Source of the DNA: Bacillota bacterium
GTDB taxonomy: Bacteria; Bacillota; Bacilli; Paenibacillales; Paenibacillaceae
Length of the DNA stretch: 64,000 nt
Direction: 5' to 3'
NCBI GenBank assembly: GCA_023386495.1
Contig: JAEWJS010000056.1
Coordinates: 1 to 64,000, forward strand
Within the stretch, counting starts at the first letter, position 1; the number at the start of each line of letters is the position of its first letter. A program made the position numbers and the translations under genes. Shown here one piece after another: positions 15,747 through 25,852 of the stretch. Under the pieces are notes generated by a model. It saw only the letters and a program-made list of their open reading frames with translations. It had not been told where the DNA came from and did no database searches.

Positions 15747-16991
15747 ATGGACCAGGACAATACGATTACGAATACGAAATCGAAGGCAGCTCCAACGATC
15801 CTCGTCGTGTTCACCGGCGGGACGATCGGTTCGCGCGCAAGCGGCGGCTTGATCGACCTGGATGGACAAGCAGGTTACGACCTGCTGGAGAGATATGCGG
15901 CGATGACGGCTGGTGGGGGACAGGAGCGGGAACAGGGCAGGGAGCGGCAGGACCGAGAGATGCGGCAGGAGCCGGGTGCGGGCCTGGCGCTTGGGGCGCT
16001 AGCTTCGGAGCTAGGCGACGCGGTAAACGGCGTGCGGTTCGAGACGGTGCAGCCGTATCAGACGCTGAGCGAGAACATGAACCCCTCGCATTGGGAATCG
16101 CTCATCGCCTGCATTCGGCAGGCAGGGCCGGAGCGATACAGCGGCGTGATCGTGACGCACGGCTCGGATACGCTGGCATTCACGGCGGCTGCCCTGAGCT
16201 ATGCATTCGCGGAGGTCGGCGTGCCGATCGTGCTCGTGGCCGCGAACTACCCGCTGGACGATGCGCGCAGCAACGGTCTGCGGAACTTCGCAGCCGCGGT
16301 CGACTTCATCGCCGGGAGCGGGCTGGCCGGCGTGTACGCCGTCTTCGAGAACGGCCGCGGCGAGCTGCCGGTCTACCTCGGCACGCGGCTGATCGAGGCG
16401 CTGCCGTTCACGGACCAGTTCGGCGCGCCGTACGATGCGCCGCTGGGTACCATGCGCGCGGGCCGCTTCGAGCCGCTGGCGCATGACGTGAACCCGCCGC
16501 TGATCAAGCTGCGGCGCAAGGCTGCGGCAGGCGGTGCTGCCGCTGGCGGCGCACGCGAGCTGCGCTTCTCGACGGACGTGCTCTTCATTAGGCCCTACAT
16601 TGGCCTGGATTACGGCTGGTACGATTGGTCAGCCGTCGGAGGGCCGTCGCGCAAGCCTGCGGCCGTGCTCCACGGCCTGTACCACTCCGCCACGGCGAAC
16701 GGCGAGGAAGCGGCCGGCATGCGCGAGGCTTCGTTCACCGCGTTCGCGAAGCGCTGCGCCGAGCAGGGCGTGGATCTCTATGTCGCGCCTGCCAAGGATG
16801 CGGAAGCGGCGCGTTACAATTCTGCCGAGGTCGGGCTCGGCGAAGGGGCGCTGCCGCTTCGCAAGGTGACCGTCGAGGCAGCCCTCGTCAAGCTCATGGC
16901 CGCGTACGGCACTTACACGGATGCTGCGGAACGGCAGGCTTTTCTCGCGCGCAACGTGTTCTACGAGCATCACTCGGGCGGAGCTTGGTAG
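15747..16991 (+). CDS. L-asparaginase family amidohydrolase
   Basis: A 414-residue protein that should hydrolyse L-asparagine to aspartate and ammonia. Both active-site blocks of the family are seen: FTGGTIGS (nucleophile Thr26) and VTHGSDTLAFTAAAL, followed by LVAANYPLDDARSNGLRNF. It is longer than typical type I enzymes (about 330 residues), with a charged insert near residues 55-75 (EREQGRERQDREMRQEPG) and an extended C-terminal part, so a related amidase role is possible. ATG 15747 has GGAGG at 15736-15740. It is single, divergent from bioB. Confidence 0.85.
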   Translation: MDQDNTITNTKSKAAPTILVVFTGGTIGSRASGGLIDLDGQAGYDLLERYAAMTAGGGQEREQGRERQDREMRQEPGAGLALGALASELGDAVNGVRFETVQPYQTLSENMNPSHWESLIACIRQAGPERYSGVIVTHGSDTLAFTAAALSYAFAEVGVPIVLVAANYPLDDARSNGLRNFAAAVDFIAGSGLAGVYAVFENGRGELPVYLGTRLIEALPFTDQFGAPYDAPLGTMRAGRFEPLAHDVNPPLIKLRRKAAAGGAAAGGARELRFSTDVLFIRPYIGLDYGWYDWSAVGGPSRKPAAVLHGLYHSATANGEEAAGMREASFTAFAKRCAEQGVDLYVAPAKDAEAARYNSAEVGLGEGALPLRKVTVEAALVKLMAAYGTYTDAAERQAFLARNVFYEHHSGGAW

Positions 16992-17556
16992 GGGAGCGTC
17001 TGCTAGTTCCGTTACATGGTGCAAACCCCAGGTTTATCGGCGTATAGCGGCGTTACGGAGACTGTCGAATGATTCGGATTTGCCACCGTAAGCGCTGATC
17101 GCCGATCGCAAGCTTTGGCTCAATGGGCGATTAGCGAAGCAATTGCGCTGTTAAGGGATGTGCATGCGCTAATTTCAGGTGATATCCCTCATTCTAACCC
17201 AATAACGTATTGGATTCGCTAAATAGCGCACGTCTGTTCGCTAATTAGCGAACTCACGCCATATATGGCGTTTGAGTGGGGCTAAGCTCTTGGATTAGCG
17301 AATGTATATACGTTAACAGCGCAGATGCTTCGCTGTTGCATGTGAGCAGCGTACCCAGAAGCTCTGAGGGGGGCGCGTCGGCTACGAATGACGAAGCTAA
17401 CGCAGCTAACGAAGTAGATAGATCGCTCGCTTTATGCATGGCGCACTGTCTCCTGCTTTTCGGAACTGCGGCTGAGGCATTCCGCCTCGGGGCGAGCTAT
17501 TATAATGAAGAACAGCAAGACAACATGAAGATCGCAAGTTGAAGGGGAATCGGACG
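16992..17556. other. 565-bp gene-free region with palindromes
   Basis: No supported gene; the open frame at 17276-17542 has no ribosome site or recognisable domain. It contains a cluster of GCTAA/TAGCG palindromes (see 17217-17270) and a TATAAT at 17501-17506 that may start the downstream transcript. Confidence 0.55.
17217..17270. repeat. Cluster of perfect palindromes
   Basis: Three elements within about 55 bp: CGCTAAATAGCG near 17217, the 18-bp perfect palindrome GTTCGCTAATTAGCGAAC (17236-17253) and CGCCATATATGGCG (17257-17270). Further single GATTAGCG motifs lie nearby. Confidence 0.6.
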
Positions 17557-19653
17557 ATGGCAACAGGGCAGCAAGGCGCAGGTTCGCACGCAGAAGGGCG
17601 AACAGGTTCGGCTCCGGCGGGGGCTGGAAGGCAGCAACAACAGGCGGCGAAGCGGCGGAACGTTGGAATATTCGCGCATGTCGATGCGGGGAAGACCACG
17701 ACGACGGAGCATTGTCTCTATGAGAGCGGGCGCATTCGGACGCTGGGCAGCGTGGATCGAGGCACGGCGCAGACGGACAGCATGGATGTCGAGCGCGAGA
17801 GAGGCATCTCGGTCCGCGCGGCTGCGACGATGTACGAGTGGCAGGGAGTCGCGGTGAACCTCGTCGATACGCCGGGGCATGTCGACTTCCTGTCGGAGGT
17901 CGAGCGGACGCTGCGTGTGATGGACGGCGCCGTGCTGATCGTATCGGCGGTAGAGGGCGTGCAGGCGCAGACGGAAGTCATCTGGCACGCGCTGCGTAAG
18001 CTCGGCATTCCGACGATCCTCTACGTGAACAAAATGGACCGCGTCGGTGCAAGCGCTTCCCGCACTTTGGCGGACATCCGCAAGCATCTGTCGCCGCTTG
18101 CGGTGCCGATCCAGCTGCCGGTCGGCGAGGCCGATACGTACGAGCGGAGCGCGGACCTCTGGCAGCAGCTGTCGGCTGCAGGCGAGGACGGAACGGTGGA
18201 GGCAGCGTTCCATGCAGCGCAGTCGGAGCTGCTCGAGACCGTCGCGCAATCCGACGAGGCGCTGCTCGACCGCTTCATCGCGGAGGGACCGCCGGGCACA
18301 ACCGCCGCGCTTGCGGGCTGGCAAGCCGACTTCGCGCGGCTCGCGCAGCGCGGCGAGCTGTTCCCGGTGCTGTTCGGCGCCTCGAATAAGGGCATCGGCA
18401 TCGCTCAACTGCTGGATGCCGTCAATCGATATCTGCCTGCACCGCAGGCCGATCGGGACGGACCGCTGTCCGGCGTCGTGTTCCGGATCGAACGGGATAA
18501 GGTCATGGGGCGCATGGCGTACGTGCGCCTCTACGCCGGCGCGATCCGAAATCGCGATACGGTGCGTAACCTGACGCAAGGCCTCGACGAGAAGGTGACG
18601 CAGGTCCGCAAGGTCGACGGGCGAAAGGCCGAGGATGTCGGCCTGCTCGAGGCCGGCGATATCGCCGCGGTGTGCGGCATGCAGCACGTGCGAATCGGTG
18701 ACGTGCTCGGCAGCGACGCGCTCGTGCCAGAAGAAGCGCGGCTCGCCGTGCCGCTGCTCACCGTGCAGGTGCGGTGGGCGAGCGAGCAGGATTACCCGCG
18801 CGTCGTAGCGGCGCTGCAGGAGCTCGCGGACGAGGATCCGCTGCTTGACCTGCAGTGGCTGCAGGAGGAGCGGGAGCTGCACCTGAAGGTAATGGGCCCG
18901 ATTCAGCTCGAGATTCTGACGCGCGTGCTCGAGAGCCGATTCGGCCTTGCGGTACAGTTCAGCGAGCCATCCGTCATCTACAAGGAGACGCTGTGCGGCA
19001 CGGGCGAAGGCTTCGTCGCGTATACGATGCCGAAGCCGTGCTGGGCGATCCTGCGCTTCCGCATGGAGCCGCTGCCGCGCGGCAGCGGCCTGCAATATGA
19101 CGCGCAAGTGCGCGCGGAGGACCTGCTGCCGCAGTACCAGAACGAAGTGGCGCGGCGGGTGCCGGAAGCGCTGCAGCAAGGGATGTACGGCTGGGAGGTC
19201 GTCGACCTCAAGATCACGTTAGTAGAAGGGCAGCACCATGTGTGGCATACGCATCCGCTCGATTTTGTCGTGGCGACGCCGATGGGTATTATGGACGGGC
19301 TCAACCGGATCGGGACGAAGCTGCTCGAGCCGATGCTGCAGTTCCGCCTGACGGTGCCCGAGGAATTCGGCGGTAAGGTCATGAACGATCTCGTGCAGAT
19401 GCGGGCCGCGTTCGAGGCCCCCGTGTTGCACGGCGACCGCATGACGATCGAAGGCCGGGTGCCGGTCGCGACGTCGCTCGAGTACGCGGTGAAGCTGGGC
19501 TCCATGACGAAGGGGCGTGCGACGCTGTCTACGTCCTTCGTGGGGTATCAGGAGTGCCCAGCCGACGTGAAGGCCGAACGGCCAAGGCGCGGCGTCAACC
19601 CGCTGGACACGTCGAAGTACATTCTGAGCGTCCGCAATGCGCTCTCCTCGTAG
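17557..19653 (+). CDS. TetM/TetO-like ribosomal protection GTPase (EF-G superfamily)
   Basis: A 698-residue translational GTPase. The G-motifs are complete: G1 AHVDAGKTTTTE, G2 ERERGISVRAA, G3 DTPGHVDF and G4 NKMDR. The later domains follow the Tet(M)/Tet(O) pattern, including SVIYKETL, HHVWHTHPLDF and the C-terminal GT.LLEPMLQF block. Family members bind the ribosome and release tetracycline, but chromosomal relatives in soil Firmicutes may serve other translation roles; this one is longer than Tet(M) (639 residues), with an N-terminal Gln/Gly-rich extension. ATG 17557 follows GAAGGGG. It is a single gene with no mobile element beside it and normal GC-rich codon use. Confidence 0.82.
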   Translation: MATGQQGAGSHAEGRTGSAPAGAGRQQQQAAKRRNVGIFAHVDAGKTTTTEHCLYESGRIRTLGSVDRGTAQTDSMDVERERGISVRAAATMYEWQGVAVNLVDTPGHVDFLSEVERTLRVMDGAVLIVSAVEGVQAQTEVIWHALRKLGIPTILYVNKMDRVGASASRTLADIRKHLSPLAVPIQLPVGEADTYERSADLWQQLSAAGEDGTVEAAFHAAQSELLETVAQSDEALLDRFIAEGPPGTTAALAGWQADFARLAQRGELFPVLFGASNKGIGIAQLLDAVNRYLPAPQADRDGPLSGVVFRIERDKVMGRMAYVRLYAGAIRNRDTVRNLTQGLDEKVTQVRKVDGRKAEDVGLLEAGDIAAVCGMQHVRIGDVLGSDALVPEEARLAVPLLTVQVRWASEQDYPRVVAALQELADEDPLLDLQWLQEERELHLKVMGPIQLEILTRVLESRFGLAVQFSEPSVIYKETLCGTGEGFVAYTMPKPCWAILRFRMEPLPRGSGLQYDAQVRAEDLLPQYQNEVARRVPEALQQGMYGWEVVDLKITLVEGQHHVWHTHPLDFVVATPMGIMDGLNRIGTKLLEPMLQFRLTVPEEFGGKVMNDLVQMRAAFEAPVLHGDRMTIEGRVPVATSLEYAVKLGSMTKGRATLSTSFVGYQECPADVKAERPRRGVNPLDTSKYILSVRNALSS

Positions 19654-19717
19654 TTAAGAATTCTCGGCTCGATGACGATGAATAGATTATTCATGCATAG
19701 ATAGGGGTACAGAAATC

Positions 19718-21031
19718 ATGAGAATTGGTGTGTTCGGAGCGGGTTACGTCGGGCTGGTGACAGCCGTATGTCTGTCGGAATACGGGTATGACATTCAGGT
19801 CGTGGAGACGAATCCGGAGAAGCTGGCGAAGCTTCGGCAAGGGATCAATACGATCTATGAGCCGGGATTGACGGAGATGCTGGGACGCAATCTGGCGCTG
19901 GGCCGGCTGCGGTTCACGGACGATGCGGCGGATACGGTCCGCTCGGCGGAGGTGCTGTTCCTGTGCGTCGGCACCCCGCCGCGGCCGGACGGCGGCGCCG
20001 ACATGTCGCAGATCGAGTCGGCGATGAAGGCGGTCGTGCAGCACTGCGAGGAGGCGGAGCGCAAGATCGTCGTCGTGAAAAGCACGGTGCCCGTCGGAAC
20101 GGCCGCCTGGCTGGACAAGATCGCGAAGCTGTACGCCAAGGGGAAGCAGGTCCAACTGGACGTCGTGTCCAACCCCGAGTTTCTGCGGGAGGGCGCGGCG
20201 GTCCAGGACTTCATGCATCCGGACCGCATCGTGATCGGGGCGTCGAGCGGATCGGCCGCCGACAAGCTCGTTCAGATTTATGAGCCGATCGACTGTCCCA
20301 AGATGGTGACCGACTCGCACACGGCGGAGATCATCAAGTATGCGGCGAACTCTTTTCTCGCGACGAAGATCTCGTTCATCAACATGGTCTCCGACCTGTG
20401 CGACGAGCTCGGCGCGAACGTCAGCCAAGTCGCGGAAGGAATGGGCTACGACGAGCGGATCGGCCGCCAGTTCCTGCGCGCGGGCATCGGGTTCGGCGGT
20501 TCCTGCTTCCCCAAGGATCTGCAGGCATTCGCCCATATCGGGCGCGAGCATAACGTGAACTTCGGCCTGCTGGACGAAGTCATGCGCGTGAACCGCGAAC
20601 GGCCGCAGCGCATGCTGGAGAAGCTGCGCAAGCAGATGTGGGTGCTGAGCGGCAAGACGGTCGCCGTGATGGGGTTGACCTTCAAGCCGGATACGGACGA
20701 CGTGCGCGAATCGCCGGCGGCTGCCTTCATCTCGGGGCTGCTGGCCGAGGGCGCGCACGTCAAGGCGTATGACCCGATCGGCGTGCCGAACTTCCGGCAG
20801 ATGTACCCGTCCATCGCATCGCAGGTGACATTCGTCGATTCGGAGGAGGAGCTGTTCACGGGCAGCCATGCAGCCGTATTGGTGACGGAGTGGCAGCAGA
20901 TTCGGCAGTTCAATTGGGCTGCGGTGAAGGAATTGATGGAGCTGCCGGTTGTGTTGGATACGCGCAATGCGCTCGAGCCCACGCAGATGCGGGAGCTGGG
21001 GTACGACTACAGCTCGATCGGCAGTAGGTAG
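19718..21031 (+). CDS. ugd: UDP-glucose 6-dehydrogenase
   Basis: A 437-residue NAD-dependent enzyme oxidising UDP-glucose to UDP-glucuronate in two steps. N-terminal Rossmann motif GVFGAGYVGLVTA; central LCVGTPPRPDG and KSTVPVGT; NPEFLREGAA; catalytic cysteine in GFGGSCFPKD; C-terminal GLTFKPDTDDVRESPA. Length and all motifs are standard. It follows the TetM-like gene by 64 bp with its own ribosome site (AGGGG upstream of ATG 19718). The product would feed acidic wall or capsule polymers, possibly including the surface polysaccharide locus further along the window. Confidence 0.93.
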   Translation: MRIGVFGAGYVGLVTAVCLSEYGYDIQVVETNPEKLAKLRQGINTIYEPGLTEMLGRNLALGRLRFTDDAADTVRSAEVLFLCVGTPPRPDGGADMSQIESAMKAVVQHCEEAERKIVVVKSTVPVGTAAWLDKIAKLYAKGKQVQLDVVSNPEFLREGAAVQDFMHPDRIVIGASSGSAADKLVQIYEPIDCPKMVTDSHTAEIIKYAANSFLATKISFINMVSDLCDELGANVSQVAEGMGYDERIGRQFLRAGIGFGGSCFPKDLQAFAHIGREHNVNFGLLDEVMRVNRERPQRMLEKLRKQMWVLSGKTVAVMGLTFKPDTDDVRESPAAAFISGLLAEGAHVKAYDPIGVPNFRQMYPSIASQVTFVDSEEELFTGSHAAVLVTEWQQIRQFNWAAVKELMELPVVLDTRNALEPTQMRELGYDYSSIGSR

Positions 21032-21111
21032 CGGAACGGCGGAACGGCTGCGCATAGCATCATCCTCGCGAGGAATAATAGGGCATACCATTTGTCCGCG
21101 AGGTGATCAGC

Positions 21112-22449
21112 ATGGCAGGCAAGTACGGCGAGGGCGGAGAGCGCTTCTCGTCGCTGGGCTTCATCCTGGCGGCGATCGGCAGCTCGGTCGGGCTCGGCAA
21201 CATGTGGAAGTTCCCCTACATCACCGGCAAATACGGCGGCGCGGCATTCTTCCTCGTGTTCACGATCTGTCTGGTCGCGATCGGCATTCCGGTACTGCTC
21301 GCGGAGCTGGCAATCGGGCGTGCCGGACGCGGCAGCCCATTCACGTCGATGAGACGGCTCGGCGGCGGCAAACTGTGGGGCGGCTTCGGCTTCCTCTCGA
21401 TCGCCGGCGCATTCGTCATCATGTCCTATTACGCAGTCGTGGCCGGCTGGACGCTGCACTACGCGATGATCTCGCTCAGCGGCAGTCTGTTCGCGAATAC
21501 GGATTATTCGGGAACCTTTTTCGCCTTCATCGGAAGCTGGCTGCCGGTCGGATGGCAGGCATTGGTCATGGTGCTGACCGCAGCGGTCGTGGCCGGCGGC
21601 GTGTCGTCGGGCATCGAACGCTTCAATAAGATTCTCATCCCCGGACTTGTCATTCTGCTCCTCGTGTTGGCCGTACGCGCGCTGACGCTGGAGGGAGCGG
21701 GCGAAGGCGTGTCCTTCTTCCTGCGGCCCGACTTCTCGAAGCTGACGGCGGAGTCGATCGTCGCCGCGCTCGGCCATGCGTTCTTCTCGCTGTCGCTCGG
21801 CATGGGCACGATGCTGACATACGGCTCCTACGTGGAGAAGTCCCAGTCGCTCGGCGCGGCGACGATCGCGATCGCCGGGGGCGACCTGCTGTATGCGCTG
21901 CTTGCGGGACTCATTATTTTTCCCACGACGTTCGTGTTCGGCATCGCGCCGACGGAGGGCGCTGGACTGGTGTTCATGGCGCTGCCTGCGGCATTCTCCG
22001 CCATGCCTTTCGGCGCCTTCATCGGTGGCTTGTTCTTCATCCTGCTCGCGATCGCGGCGTTGACGTCTGCCGTCTCGATCCTCGAGGTGCCGGTCGCGTT
22101 CGTGCGCGAGCGGTTCCAGCTGTCCCGGACGAAGGCGGCAGCCGTCACCGGCATCGTGTGCTTTCTCGTCGGTCTGCCCTCGGCGTTGTCTGCGGGCGAT
22201 GCGGTGGAGGGACTGGGTTGGGGAGGACGTTCGTTCTTCGACTGGATGGACTTCTTGTCGTCGAACGTGATTTTGCCGTTAGGCGGGCTGGCGGTGACGA
22301 TCTTCGCGGGCTACGTATGGAAGCAAGCGGGCGAGGAGGCGGGGCTGACTGCGCGGTGGTTCCGGCTGTGGCTGTTCATGCTGCGCTATGTCGCGCCGGT
22401 GTTGATCGTGCTTGTGTTCTTGCATTTCTCGGGGATATTGCGATTCTGA
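21112..22449 (+). CDS. Sodium-dependent neurotransmitter-symporter (NSS/SNF) family transporter
   Basis: A 445-residue membrane protein with about 11 hydrophobic segments. The N terminus has the NSS signature: RFSSLGFILAAIGSSVGLGNMWKFPY region with the GLGNMWKFPY core that forms the substrate and sodium sites in LeuT-type carriers. Family members take up amino acids or related amines with sodium. ATG 21112 has GAGGTG at 21100-21105; the GTG at 21103 overlaps that site. The substrate cannot be predicted. A weak terminator follows at 22466-22496. Confidence 0.9.
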   Translation: MAGKYGEGGERFSSLGFILAAIGSSVGLGNMWKFPYITGKYGGAAFFLVFTICLVAIGIPVLLAELAIGRAGRGSPFTSMRRLGGGKLWGGFGFLSIAGAFVIMSYYAVVAGWTLHYAMISLSGSLFANTDYSGTFFAFIGSWLPVGWQALVMVLTAAVVAGGVSSGIERFNKILIPGLVILLLVLAVRALTLEGAGEGVSFFLRPDFSKLTAESIVAALGHAFFSLSLGMGTMLTYGSYVEKSQSLGAATIAIAGGDLLYALLAGLIIFPTTFVFGIAPTEGAGLVFMALPAAFSAMPFGAFIGGLFFILLAIAALTSAVSILEVPVAFVRERFQLSRTKAAAVTGIVCFLVGLPSALSAGDAVEGLGWGGRSFFDWMDFLSSNVILPLGGLAVTIFAGYVWKQAGEEAGLTARWFRLWLFMLRYVAPVLIVLVFLHFSGILRF

Positions 22450-22465
22450 GTGGTAATGGTGAAGG

Positions 22466-22496
22466 CCCTGTTTGGTGTTCTGAGCAGGGTTTTTCT
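22466..22496 (+). terminator. Weak terminator after the NSS transporter
   Basis: Short stem CCCTG / CAGGG followed by TTTTTCTTTT. The stem is only five pairs, so confidence is limited. Confidence 0.45.
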
Positions 22497-22522
22497 TTTG
22501 CGGAAATAAAAAAAGTATACAA

Positions 22523-22569
22523 AATAATGCACAAAATATAGTGCGAATTATTGTAATATCGGGTATACT
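22523..22569 (+). promoter_or_regulatory. Promoter/operator region of the toxin-antitoxin-like pair
   Basis: Near-perfect inverted repeat AATAATGCAC / GTGCGAATTATT at 22523-22552 (one extra base) just before a TATACT at 22564-22569. The palindrome covers the -35 zone, as expected of an autoregulatory operator. Confidence 0.45.
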
Positions 22570-22643
22570 GTTGTTGAGGCTAATTGATAAAGCGGAGATA
22601 TAGAAATCGATAGTATGAGGATAATTCCGTGGAAAGGACTAAC

Positions 22644-22967
22644 ATGATAACAAATACGTTTGAACCAAAGGAACTGTTGCCGTTCAGTCAATTGAGGACG
22701 CTCAATCAGAAAGATCTGCTGCAATCTTTGGAACAGAACGACAAGCTCGGTATCGTCATCAAAGACCAATTGAAGGTCGCGATGATCGACATGGACAAAT
22801 ATCAACAAATGGTGAATGCCCTCCAAGAGTACGAGCGACTGCAGGATTGGGTCGAAGAGCGAGAGCTCTACGAGCGGATCGGCCAACGTGAGGAAAGCGA
22901 CGGGGCCGTAGAATTCAAGGAAGGCATGTCACTCTTGGAAATGGCGGGCATTCATCCGAGGAGATGA
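22644..22967 (+). CDS. Phd/YefM-like antitoxin candidate
   Basis: A 107-residue acidic protein. Its middle part (DKLGIVIKDQLKVAMIDMDKYQQMV) matches the pattern of Phd/YefM antitoxins, in which a short beta unit contacts DNA and the C-terminal helix wraps the toxin; the C terminus here is charged and helical (EYERLQDWVEERELYERIGQ). ATG 22644 has GGAAAGG at 22631-22637, so it is preferred over GTG 22629. It is followed after 12 bp by the next gene. The assignment is by pattern and gene order only. Confidence 0.6.
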   Translation: MITNTFEPKELLPFSQLRTLNQKDLLQSLEQNDKLGIVIKDQLKVAMIDMDKYQQMVNALQEYERLQDWVEERELYERIGQREESDGAVEFKEGMSLLEMAGIHPRR

Positions 22968-22979
22968 CCGTCGCAGCGT

Positions 22980-23369
22980 ATGGAACAGGATACGAAGCTG
23001 AAGCTGGAGAAGGAAGTTCTGCTAGAAGACATCCCTGCTATACATGAAGCATACGGGGACAACGTCCGTGAACGTGATGAATGCATCGCCCGAATCGAGA
23101 ATGAACTCATACGAATCACACGGTATCCCGCGCGAGAAGGCAAGCCATGCCTGTATGAACCATTGCGATCACAAGGTCTGAGAAGCGTGAAGCTATTCTC
23201 GTCCAGAGCCTTGCAACTATCAGGTGAAAAGCCTGATCTTAGAATCCTCTATCGGTATGATGAGGAGCAGCAGCTAGTACGTATAAGAAGCATTGGATTC
23301 CGACAGAAAGAGCGGCCGCGGCCGGGTACTGATCCATACAGCAAGGCGGGGCGTCGTACGGAGTCGTGA
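22980..23369 (+). CDS. Probable toxin partner of the Phd/YefM-like protein (RelE/ParE-like pattern)
   Basis: A 129-residue basic protein starting 12 bp after the antitoxin-like gene. The segment SGEKPDLRILYRYDEEQQLVRIRSIGFRQK resembles the last strands of RelE/ParE toxins, where an arginine-rich beta sheet faces mRNA or gyrase; the usual N-terminal helices are less clear. Coupled order (antitoxin then toxin), sizes and charge balance fit a type II module. The C-terminal tail PRPGTDPYSKAGRRTES is unstructured. It could instead be a non-toxin partner of unknown role. Confidence 0.5.
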   Translation: MEQDTKLKLEKEVLLEDIPAIHEAYGDNVRERDECIARIENELIRITRYPAREGKPCLYEPLRSQGLRSVKLFSSRALQLSGEKPDLRILYRYDEEQQLVRIRSIGFRQKERPRPGTDPYSKAGRRTES

Positions 23370-23385
23370 AAGATGTAAAGAATAG

Positions 23386-23418
23386 CTAGAGCCTTCCGCA
23401 TGGCGCGGAGGGCTCTAG
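23386..23418. terminator. Bidirectional terminator between the TA-like pair and lapA
   Basis: Stem CTAGAGCCTTCCGC / GCGGAGGGCTCTAG with a five-base loop; TTGTTGT follows on the plus strand. It separates convergent genes. Confidence 0.75.
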
Positions 23419-23424
23419 TTGTTG

Positions 23425-23811
23425 TCAATGCGGGCGATGAGGTGGGGCGTCGACGGCCGCAGTTGCGTCTCGGGAGCTGCCGCCGGTGCCGGTCTCTTCG
23501 GTTCTCGTGAGCCCGGTGCTATCATCGAACACGGTGACGATCGTGCCGCCCTCTTCGTCCGGCGGCGTCGCGAGCGCCAACTGCTTCTCGAGCGTCTTGA
23601 TGCGGCGCTGCATCCGGTATTGGCGCACGATGCCGAACAAGCCGACCATCAGGCCGCCGAGCAGTGCCGACGCGAGGATGACGAGGATGAGCGGCGTCTC
23701 GGTCTGGACGAACAGAAAATCAACCATCACCGGGTCGACGTTAATGACCGCGAAGATGCCCGTAATGAGCGCGAACAGCAAGGCTGCGAGAATAATCCAT
23801 TGTACCTTCAT
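23425..23811 (-). CDS. LapA (DUF1049) family membrane protein
   Basis: A 128-residue protein with two hydrophobic segments (about residues 5-24 and 40-62), the short linker VDFLFVQTE between them, and a charged cytoplasmic tail with a short coiled coil (RQYRMQRRIKTLEKQLA): the lipopolysaccharide-assembly-protein-A/DUF1049 layout. In Gram-positives the role is unknown. ATG 23811 follows GGGAGGT. The very long minus-strand frame upstream of this start, overlapping glnS, is antisense noise. Divergent from glnS. Confidence 0.8.
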   Translation of the reverse strand: MKVQWIILAALLFALITGIFAVINVDPVMVDFLFVQTETPLILVILASALLGGLMVGLFGIVRQYRMQRRIKTLEKQLALATPPDEEGGTIVTVFDDSTGLTRTEETGTGGSSRDATAAVDAPPHRPH

Positions 23812-23949
23812 AACGAGCTTACCTCCCTTAGGCGCGAAGCGCGAATGCGTATACAGTAGTATTAACCAGATTGGACGAGAATGATTGCTGGCTTGTATCG
23901 GCGGGGTCTTATATTTTGCGCGGGATTTGTGTATGATAGGAGGATAATT

Positions 23950-25635
<1,686 letters not shown>

Positions 25636-25640
25636 GGGAA

Positions 25641-25673
25641 AGGCGGCTCCAGTTCATGTAGGAGCCGTCTTTT
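25641..25673 (+). terminator. Terminator of glnS
   Basis: Stem AGGCGGCTCC / GGAGCCGTCT with TTTT, within 10 bp of the stop codon. Confidence 0.85.
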
Positions 25674-25852
25674 CTATGCCTAGAAACAAGTATTTTGGGA
25701 TTCGAATACGAATTTTAACTTGGGCAAATGTCATTTGGTTTTACAAAAAATGTCGGAAAATATTAGTCGATTGTGAAGGGCTAAATACCTATTCGACAAG
25801 ATGAAATCATGATATGCTCCTCTAGTAAATATTACTAGTTTTGGAGGGTGTC

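Noticed and set aside
17276..17542. 88-codon frame upstream of the TetM-like gene as a possible leader peptide
   Set aside because: Too long for a typical attenuator peptide, no ribosome site, and it runs through the candidate promoter.
17500..19179. Long minus-strand frame over the TetM-like gene
   Set aside because: His/Arg/Leu-rich antisense translation of a GC-rich gene with no recognisable domain.
19691..21091. Long minus-strand frame over the UDP-glucose dehydrogenase gene
   Set aside because: Antisense shadow; the plus-strand gene has every family motif.
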